Source of the DNA: Clostridiales bacterium
Lineage (GTDB): Bacteria > Bacillota > Clostridia > Christensenellales > CAG-917
NCBI GenBank assembly: GCA_014799525.1
Contig: JAAVHW010000081.1
Coordinates: 1-5,877, forward strand
DNA length: 5,877 bases
Direction: 5' to 3'
Part shown: in pieces, positions 1 through 5,067 of the stretch
How the letters are laid out: every line of letters starts with the position of its first letter
How positions within the stretch are numbered: position 1 is the stretch's first letter
Program-made: the position numbers and the translations under genes
The notes under the pieces: generated by a model
Database searches by the model: none
Told to the model about the DNA's origin: nothing
The model's input: the letters and a program-made list of their open reading frames with translations, nothing else

Positions 1-135
1 ATTTCACACTTCTTCCGCGTATACAAGCAGCTTGAGGGAAAGTCTACTACGGTGTTCAGCGTGAAGAGCCGCGAGCATGCGGAGCTTATCATCAAAGAGA
101 ATATCGCAGAGTACAAAAAGAAATTCGGAAAATAA
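1..135 (+). CDS. ppa: Inorganic pyrophosphatase, family I (3' end only)
   Basis: This is the C-terminal 44 residues of a soluble family I pyrophosphatase, the cytoplasmic Mg-dependent enzyme that hydrolyses pyrophosphate to two phosphates and so pulls biosynthetic reactions forward. The frame is open from base 1 and stops with TAA at 133-135. The visible part begins ISHFFRVYKQLEGK, which matches the family's conserved C-terminal segment (E. coli has IAHFFEHYKDLE). The adjacent Tyr-Lys pair there (residues 8-9 of this fragment) corresponds to the E. coli active-site Tyr141-Lys142 that contact phosphate. A charged helix rich in Lys and Glu follows, as is usual at the end of these enzymes. The start and the metal-binding Asp cluster lie upstream of the window. 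A hairpin 18 bases after the stop suggests the gene ends its own transcript. The family call is fairly secure despite the short fragment. Confidence 0.85.
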   Translation: MSHFFRVYKQLEGKSTTVFSVKSREHAELIIKENIAEYKKKFGK

Positions 136-153
136 ACTGTGCATTGAATTTAG

Positions 154-178
154 ACGGAGCAAACTATATTTGCTCCGT
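154..178 (+). terminator. Hairpin, probable terminator of the pyrophosphatase gene
   Basis: A perfect 10-bp stem (ACGGAGCAAA at 154-163 pairing with TTTGCTCCGT at 169-178) closes a 5-base CTATA loop. The stem could be extended by a G-T and an A-T pair. It starts 18 bases after the pyrophosphatase stop. The T-run after the stem is short (only TT before GCACG), so intrinsic termination may be leaky. It could also stabilise the mRNA 3' end. Confidence 0.6.
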
Positions 179-203
179 TTGCACGTCATGAAGAAATACG
201 ATT

Positions 204-260
204 CACTTGCGGCAATTATGGCGCTTAATAAGCCACGAAGAGCATTGAAAGCGCGAAGTG
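204..260 (+). other. Bulged dyad in the leader of the redox operon
   Basis: CACTTGCG at 204-211 can pair with CGC-G-AAGTG at 252-260, giving 8 pairs with one bulged G. Inside it, TGGC at 219-222 faces GCCA at 232-235, with TT/AA pairs possible further in after a two-base bulge, around a GCTTAATAAGC palindrome (223-233). It could be an operator or a folded 5' leader of the operon that starts at 310. I see no match to a riboswitch class I know, no following terminator, and no clear sigma-70-type promoter in 136-309. The function is unassigned. Confidence 0.25.
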
Positions 261-298
261 TCAGCAGGTGAGTGAAAAAGTTTCGCCCAACATAGGGC

Positions 299-305
299 AA
301 GGAGA
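299..305 (+). promoter_or_regulatory. Ribosome binding site fixing the start of the GlpA-like gene
   Basis: AAGGAGA lies 4 bases before the ATG at 310. The same frame is open further upstream to a GTG at 268, but that GTG has no purine-rich ribosome site before it. A start there would also add 14 residues ahead of the FAD-binding strand that normally sits at the N-terminus. This site therefore decides for 310. Confidence 0.75.
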
Positions 306-309
306 AAAT

Positions 310-1737
310 ATGAATTACGATTGTATCGTTATCGGAGGCGGAGTTATCGGCACTGCCGTGCTTGACAGGCTTGCCGCCTACGAGCTGAACGTGCTTCTCC
401 TCGAAAAGGAGGACGACGTTGCTTCCTTTACGACGAGAGCGAACAGCGGTATCGTACACGCAGGCTACGACTGCGACCCAGATACGGCTAAGGCGCGCTT
501 CAACGTGAGAGGCAACGAGCTGCTGTGGCAGGACGCAGGCGAGCTTGACGTGCCGTGTCTCAAGTGCGGTTCTATTGTTGTTGCAAGAGCTGACCAGCTT
601 GACAAGCTCAAGGAGCTGCAAGCAAAGGGCGAGCGTAACGGCGTAGAGACGCGCATTCTTGACCGGCAGCAGACCTTGGAGATTGAGCCGAACGTGGCGG
701 ATGAGATAGAGTATAGCTTGTACGCGCCGTCCGCAGGTATAGTTTCACCGTATCAGCTTGCAATAGCGTATGCCGACAGAGCCGTGCTCAACGGCGCAAA
801 GATTGAGCTTTGCTCGCCCGTCACCGCTATAAATCGCTCTGGCGGACTGTATTCTGTGAGGACTGACAAGGCAGAGTATACGGCAAAGATTGTCATAAAC
901 TGCGCAGGCGCAAACGGTGCGCAGGTCAACGACCTCGCAGGTGCGGAGCATTTTGAAACGACCTACCGTAGAGGCGACTATTTTGTCATTGACAACACCG
1001 AGCGCAAGAACGTAAGCACTGTCATATTCCCACTTCCGACTGCGGCTGGCAAGGGCATACTGGTTGCGCCTACAGCGGACGGCAATGTGATATACGGTCC
1101 TACCGCCGTCGATACGACGGACAGCAATGATACGGCAACGTCACTTGACAGCCTTGACAGCGTGCGCAAAAATGTTCCGCTTTCCTATAAGAAAGCCGCG
1201 TTCAACAAGTGCATAAGAGTTTATGCTGGCTTGCGTACGCTTATCGGTCACGACTTTGTGATAAAGGAATCCGACGTGCTTCATAACTTCATTATGGCAA
1301 TAGGCATTTGCTCGCCTGGACTTTCGTCCGCGCCTGCAATTGCGGAGTACATACAAAAGATTGTTGTCGGCAAGCTTTCCGCAGTGCCGAAGCAAAAGGT
1401 CAAGCGCGTCATGACGAAGCATCTAAGACTTATGGAGATAGATGAGAAGTGCCTGAACGATTTGATTGAGAGAGATTCTGCTTGGGGTAGAATTGTCTGC
1501 CGCTGTGAAAAGGTCACAGAGGCGGAGATTGTGGAAGCCATACATTCGCCGCTTCCTGCAACTACGGTTGACGCCGTAAAGCGTAGGACTCGCGCAGGTA
1601 TGGGAAGATGTCAAGGCGGCTTCTGCGGTCCGAGAGTTATGGAGATTATTTCGCGTGAGCTTGGTATTCCGCTTGACGAGGTCAAGAAGGGCGGCGGTGC
1701 GTCTATCGCTCGCTATAAGGTCAAGGAGGTGGAGTGA
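310..1737 (+). CDS. GlpA-like FAD oxidoreductase with C-terminal [2Fe-2S] (BFD-type) domain
   Basis: The 475-residue protein is probably the catalytic subunit of an anaerobic glycerol-3-phosphate dehydrogenase or a relative such as an L-2-hydroxyglutarate or other 2-hydroxy acid dehydrogenase. The first ~360 residues form a DAO-type FAD fold. GGGVIG at 9-14 binds the ADP part, Glu32 ends the second strand, TTRANSGIVHAGYD (41-54) is the conserved flavin-site segment, and the late GLR motif is at 307-309. The C-terminus is a BFD-like Fe-S domain with C397-R-C399 and C434-x4-C439. The intervening VKRRTRAGMGRCQGGFCGPRV is the form typical of GlpA proteins. No signal peptide or membrane span is visible, so it should be cytoplasmic. 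The start at ATG 310 is set by AAGGAGA. The stop overlaps the next start by one base, so translation is probably coupled. The family is firm. The substrate is inferred, because glpK or another pathway gene is not visible here. Confidence 0.87.
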   Translation: MNYDCIVIGGGVIGTAVLDRLAAYELNVLLLEKEDDVASFTTRANSGIVHAGYDCDPDTAKARFNVRGNELLWQDAGELDVPCLKCGSIVVARADQLDKLKELQAKGERNGVETRILDRQQTLEIEPNVADEIEYSLYAPSAGIVSPYQLAIAYADRAVLNGAKIELCSPVTAINRSGGLYSVRTDKAEYTAKIVINCAGANGAQVNDLAGAEHFETTYRRGDYFVIDNTERKNVSTVIFPLPTAAGKGILVAPTADGNVIYGPTAVDTTDSNDTATSLDSLDSVRKNVPLSYKKAAFNKCIRVYAGLRTLIGHDFVIKESDVLHNFIMAIGICSPGLSSAPAIAEYIQKIVVGKLSAVPKQKVKRVMTKHLRLMEIDEKCLNDLIERDSAWGRIVCRCEKVTEAEIVEAIHSPLPATTVDAVKRRTRAGMGRCQGGFCGPRVMEIISRELGIPLDEVKKGGGASIARYKVKEVE

Positions 1738-2978
1738 TGCGTACAATGCAGTTTGACGTTGCAATTATAGGTGGCGGCCCTGCTGGTATGGCGGCGGCAC
1801 TCTCCGCACGTAAGGCAGGTGCGAGCGTTGTAATACTGGAGCGCGACGTTCGCCTTGGCGGTATACTCAATCAGTGCATACATCAGGGCTTTGGGCTTCA
1901 CTACTTCGGCGAGGAGATGACTGGGCCAGAATATGCGGATAGATTCCGCAAAATGGTGGAAGCGGAGGATATAACCGTACTGCTTGAAAGCATGGTTTTG
2001 TCGCTTGGCAAGGATAAAAGTGTGACGGTGCTTTCACCAACGTATGGGCTTTGCAAGATACAGGCAAGGGCTATCGTGCTTGCTATGGGCTGTAGAGAGC
2101 GTACGGCTGGTGCAATCGCGCTTGCAGGAAGCAGACCGGCAGGAATTTACACCGCAGGTATGGCACAGAAGATTTGCAATATAGACGGCTATCTCGTCGG
2201 CAAAGAGGTCGTAATACTGGGTAGCGGCGATATCGGTCTTATCATGGCGCGCCGTATGACAACCGAGGGTGCAAAGGTTAAGCTCGTGCTTGAACTCATG
2301 CCGTATTCAAGCGGTCTTAAGCGCAATATCGTTCAGTGCCTTGACGACTACGGTATACCCATAAAGTATTCCCACACAGTCACGAGAGTGGAAGGCTCGC
2401 CTGCGCTTAGTGGCATTTACTATGCACCAGTTGGAGCGGATAGAAAGCCTGTTCTTGAAAAAGAGGAGTTCGTGCCATGCGACACGCTTTTGCTGTCAGT
2501 CGGACTTATTCCCGAAAACGACTTGCTCAGCGGACTTGACGTTGAGATGAGCCGCATAACGCAAGGCGCGGTCGTTGATGAAAACAGGATGACTTCAATA
2601 AACGGAGTTTTCTCATGCGGCAACGTGCTTCACGTGCATGACCTTGTTGACAACGTGTCCGAGGAGGCGGAAATTGCAGGTAAGGCGGCCGCTGAGTATG
2701 CAAGGAATATTACGCGTACAAACGTCGAGTACGTGAGCGTGAGTGCGACGGATGGAGTGCGCTACGCATTGCCCCAGCGCGTGAGCAAGGGCGAGGGTAA
2801 GGTGCGCGTATTCTTCCGTGTAGGAGACGTGTATAAGAACTGCAAGCTCGTTGCGGAGTGCGGCGGTAAGCAGGTGTTCTCAAAGAAATTTATGGTTCTC
2901 GCCCCAGGTGAAATGGGCAGCTTTGAGATTGACAGAAGCGCGCTTGACGGCGATATGGTTGTGAGGTTGGAAAGATGA
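1737..2978 (+). CDS. FAD/NAD(P)-binding oxidoreductase, second subunit of the GlpA-like complex
   Basis: The 413-residue protein is a pyridine nucleotide-disulfide-type flavoprotein and the usual partner of the GlpA-like protein before it. GGGPAG at 12-17 with Glu35 binds FAD. LGGILNQCIHQGFG (40-53) has a conserved Cys47 but no CxxC redox pair, so it is not a thioredoxin-reductase-like disulfide enzyme. AMGCRERTAG follows. A second Rossmann motif, GSGDIG at 162-167, could bind NAD(P). GVFSCGNVLHVHDLVDNVS (from 290) is the C-terminal FAD motif. About 80 further residues look like a beta-rich extra domain, from RYALPQ to the end. The start at ATG 1737 lies 7 bases after AAGGAGG (1723-1729). The in-frame GTG at 1734 is too close and the ATG at 1746 too far. 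The gene overlaps its neighbours by 1 and 4 bases. It probably moves electrons from the first flavoprotein to NAD(P) or another acceptor, which is inference. HcnB and opine oxidase subunits are related alternatives. Confidence 0.85.
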   Translation: MRTMQFDVAIIGGGPAGMAAALSARKAGASVVILERDVRLGGILNQCIHQGFGLHYFGEEMTGPEYADRFRKMVEAEDITVLLESMVLSLGKDKSVTVLSPTYGLCKIQARAIVLAMGCRERTAGAIALAGSRPAGIYTAGMAQKICNIDGYLVGKEVVILGSGDIGLIMARRMTTEGAKVKLVLELMPYSSGLKRNIVQCLDDYGIPIKYSHTVTRVEGSPALSGIYYAPVGADRKPVLEKEEFVPCDTLLLSVGLIPENDLLSGLDVEMSRITQGAVVDENRMTSINGVFSCGNVLHVHDLVDNVSEEAEIAGKAAAEYARNITRTNVEYVSVSATDGVRYALPQRVSKGEGKVRVFFRVGDVYKNCKLVAECGGKQVFSKKFMVLAPGEMGSFEIDRSALDGDMVVRLER

Positions 2979-3313
2979 ATACGATTTGCATAATGTGTCC
3001 TATGGGCTGTCCGCTCACGGTTGAGGAAGTAGGCGGCGAAATTAAGGTTTCGGGCAACACCTGCAAGCGCGGAGAGACGTACGGCAGGGATGAGTTTTCC
3101 CATCCCAAGCGCGCAATCACTACGCTTGTCAAATTGAGTGGCGGCGGCGTGGCTTCCGTAAAGACCTCAGGCAGTGTACCCAAAGAAAAAATATTTGACG
3201 TCATTCACTTTATTGGCACAATCGTCGCGCCAGATGACGTAAAAATTGGTGATACAGTTTCTCAAAACGTGTTTGGACTCGGCGTTGACGTCGTTATTAC
3301 GGGTAGAAAGTGA
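2975..3313 (+). CDS. DUF1667 protein, small four-cysteine subunit of the redox operon
   Basis: This 112-residue protein belongs to the DUF1667 family, which typically follows the two oxidoreductases seen here. At the N-terminus C5-x2-C8-x3-C12 (ICIMCPMGCPLTVEE) plus C30 in GNTCKRGE resembles the [4Fe-4S]-binding start of molybdopterin oxidoreductases. An Fe-S centre is therefore likely but not proven. HPKRAITTLVKL and SVPKEKIFDVI in the middle and GLGVDVVITG at the end are also family-like, and the length is normal. It starts at ATG 2975, overlapping the stop of the previous gene as ATGA, with a weak GAGG at 2963-2966, so translation is probably coupled. It has no membrane span and so does not replace the GlpC anchor. 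I infer that it is an electron-transfer or assembly subunit of the complex. Its biochemical role is not established to my knowledge. Confidence 0.85.
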   Translation: MNTICIMCPMGCPLTVEEVGGEIKVSGNTCKRGETYGRDEFSHPKRAITTLVKLSGGGVASVKTSGSVPKEKIFDVIHFIGTIVAPDDVKIGDTVSQNVFGLGVDVVITGRK

Positions 3314-3346
3314 GTGGCATAAATTGCGGCTTGTATTGTAAAAACA

Positions 3347-3372
3347 CACGCTTAATCTAATCGTTGAGCGTG
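3347..3372. other. Hairpin between the redox operon and comEC
   Basis: CACGCTTAA (3347-3355) pairs with TTGAGCGTG (3364-3372), giving 9 pairs including one G-T, around an 8-base loop. On the plus strand no T-run follows, so it is a poor terminator for the operon. Read on the minus strand, the stem is followed by TG and then TTTTT (from the A-run at 3340-3344), the layout of an intrinsic terminator facing leftwards. It could instead be an mRNA processing or stabilising element. Confidence 0.4.
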
Positions 3373-3392
3373 ATAAACCTTGAATACCGAAG

Positions 3393-3399
3393 AAAAAGG
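3393..3399 (+). promoter_or_regulatory. Ribosome binding site deciding the comEC start
   Basis: AAAAAGG ends 7 bases before the ATG at 3407. The alternative in-frame TTG at 3380 would add nine residues but has no purine-rich site before it and sits just after the 3347-3372 hairpin. I therefore prefer 3407, with moderate certainty. Confidence 0.5.
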
Positions 3400-3406
3400 C
3401 AGAATT

Positions 3407-4954
3407 ATGACAGTCAGGCACAAGCGTATTTTCAACTACCGTCCGCTGTGCTTTTGTGCGGCGGCACTCGTGCTTGGCATAATTCTCGGTGAAGCCTGTT
3501 ATGGCGAACATATTGCGATTGTCATATCGCTTTGTATGTTCGCTTTTGTCATGTTTTGCCTGTCTTTGATTTTCAAAAAGGTGAGAAGGTTGTTTTATAT
3601 TCCTCTCGCTATGCTCGTAGGTATTGCCGGTATTTCAATCTCGAACGCCGTGTATGACGGCCGCATGATAGAAGAGTATCGCGGCACGTTCAGGGCTACG
3701 GTCGCAAGTGAAATCATACTTGAAGAGGACAGCGCAAGCTTTTATGTTTCCGATATCCGCGTTGATGGGCGAAAGCTTAAATATGACGGCTACGTGTATG
3801 TGAACGTCGCAATTGAACCCGACTTCAATGCGGGCGATACAATTGAAATCGGCGGATGGATTGTTAGTCGTGAACATACAAAGTTTGACACCTACTATGC
3901 AAGCGGCAGAGCGAACGGCGTTGGCTTCTTTGCAGTATCGTCGTCAGTAAAGAAAATTAGCGAGGGCGACGCGCCTTTTCCGCTCAATCTTCAGCTTAAG
4001 GTGAAGAGGATTCTCTATGAAAACACGGATAGCCGCACCGCGTCTATTTGTCAGGCGCTGATACTTGGCGACAAGCGCGGCATTGACGATAATCTGTATG
4101 ACAACGTTTCTACAAGCGGACTTGCGCACGTACTCGCAGTGAGCGGCTTGCATATCACCACGCTTGCCGCCGCGCTGTACTTCCTTTTGAAAAAGCTCAA
4201 GGTCAATCCCAAAATAGCGTTTATCATTGTCACTGTTCTGACTTTCCTATATTCAATGCTGTGTTCGTTTACCGCGTCGTCGCTACGGGCGTTCATTATG
4301 TGCGCGGTGTTTTCGTTTGCTTCCATATTCGGGCAGAAGAGGGACAACCTGTCTGCGCTTTCGCTTGCGGCGATTCTGATATTGCTATTCCGTCCAACGG
4401 CTATTATGGAAATAGGCTTCGAGCTATCCTTCTTTTCGGTGCTTGGCATATTCCTGTTTTACGGCAGCTTCAGGCGCATAGGCATGAGGGCGGTGGAAAA
4501 GATTAGCCCTAAGCGGCACTTTGGCAAGCGGCTTGTGGACGTCGTGGCGGTGTCGCTTTCTACAAACATCATGACGCTTCCGTTCGTGGCATTGTTCTTT
4601 GGCAGAGTGCCCATACTTTTCTTGCTTGCAAATTTCATAATGCTTCCGTACGTGATGGTCTTGTACGTCGTTCTTCTCATATGCACGCTGCTTGCGCTGA
4701 TAACGACTTTCGGCGGCTTTGTCTGGATAATGAAATTCCTGTTCATTCCGTTTAGGGTTTACGTCGCGTTGATAGGCGACTTATCTTTTGCGGCAGTTCC
4801 GCTCACTGCGAGCGTATGCGGCACGGTGTGCTATGAAATTATTGCAATAGGGCTATCCAAGTTTGTGTTTTTAAGAAGGCATACAAAAGCGATATTTGCC
4901 TTTGTCGGTTGTGCAATAGCCACCATAATTTGCGCAATTTGCGCGTTTGCGTAA
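3407..4954 (+). CDS. comEC: ComEC/Rec2-family DNA-uptake channel protein lacking the metallo-beta-lactamase domain
   Basis: This 515-residue multi-span membrane protein belongs to the ComEC/Rec2 family, which forms the inner-membrane channel for single-stranded DNA in natural transformation. Residues 11-31, 36-56 and 62-80 are hydrophobic spans. A soluble beta-rich section of about 110 residues follows (DUF4131/OB-fold region). The Competence domain comes next: ALILGDK at 217-223 and the hallmark GLAHVLAVSGLHI at 238-250, then a series of hydrophobic helices including FELSFFSVLGIFLFY. The protein ends within a last hydrophobic helix. Full-length ComEC proteins such as the ~776-residue B. subtilis one carry a C-terminal metallo-beta-lactamase nuclease domain. 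Here the stop falls before it, and the next frame is unrelated. No comEA or other competence gene is visible. It may be read from the upstream operon or from an unseen promoter. The family is secure, but actual competence is inference. Confidence 0.9.
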   Translation: MTVRHKRIFNYRPLCFCAAALVLGIILGEACYGEHIAIVISLCMFAFVMFCLSLIFKKVRRLFYIPLAMLVGIAGISISNAVYDGRMIEEYRGTFRATVASEIILEEDSASFYVSDIRVDGRKLKYDGYVYVNVAIEPDFNAGDTIEIGGWIVSREHTKFDTYYASGRANGVGFFAVSSSVKKISEGDAPFPLNLQLKVKRILYENTDSRTASICQALILGDKRGIDDNLYDNVSTSGLAHVLAVSGLHITTLAAALYFLLKKLKVNPKIAFIIVTVLTFLYSMLCSFTASSLRAFIMCAVFSFASIFGQKRDNLSALSLAAILILLFRPTAIMEIGFELSFFSVLGIFLFYGSFRRIGMRAVEKISPKRHFGKRLVDVVAVSLSTNIMTLPFVALFFGRVPILFLLANFIMLPYVMVLYVVLLICTLLALITTFGGFVWIMKFLFIPFRVYVALIGDLSFAAVPLTASVCGTVCYEIIAIGLSKFVFLRRHTKAIFAFVGCAIATIICAICAFA

Positions 4955-5005
4955 TATTTGAACAAAAATTACTATAAAAATATATAATAAAGAATAAAAA
5001 ATATA

Positions 5006-5037
5006 TTGCACGAAAAGACATTATGTGCTAATATAAT
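5006..5037 (+). promoter_or_regulatory. Sigma-70-type promoter of the acidic-repeat protein gene
   Basis: A -35-like TTGCAC (5006-5011) is followed after 17 bases by TAATAT (5029-5034), preceded by TGC as in an extended -10. A perfect TATAAT (5032-5037) overlaps it at a 20-base spacing. Just upstream, 4955-5005 is almost pure A/T and could act as an UP element. The predicted transcript starts near 5041-5046, about 25 bases before the start codon at 5068. Confidence 0.6.
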
Positions 5038-5067
5038 CGTGATTATGTGGTTTCATAGGGGGAATTG

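Noticed and set aside
144..170. TTGAAT and TATATT as a promoter for the redox operon
   Set aside because: The spacing is only 15 bases and the -10 sits inside the hairpin at 154-178. Other candidates in the leader match even less well, so no promoter is called.
188..271. A 27-codon frame beginning MKKYDSLAAIM in the leader, possible regulatory peptide
   Set aside because: No ribosome site precedes the ATG, and the sequence is better explained by the dyad at 204-260. The Arg/Lys-rich end resembles no leader peptide I know.
268..309. GTG at 268 as the start of the GlpA-like protein
   Set aside because: No ribosome site lies before it, while AAGGAGA sits 4 bases before the ATG at 310 and gives the normal family N-terminus.
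4..621. A 205-codon open frame on the minus strand across the pyrophosphatase end and the GlpA-like gene
   Set aside because: It runs antisense through two genes of recognised families and through the 154-178 hairpin. Its translation shows no recognisable family pattern.
4261..4506. An 81-codon plus-strand frame inside comEC
   Set aside because: It overlaps the conserved Competence domain in another frame and has no family resemblance or ribosome site.
4931..4945. GCGCA/TGCGC hairpin at the end of comEC as a terminator
   Set aside because: The stem has only five pairs around a three-base loop, it lies before the stop codon, and no T-run follows.
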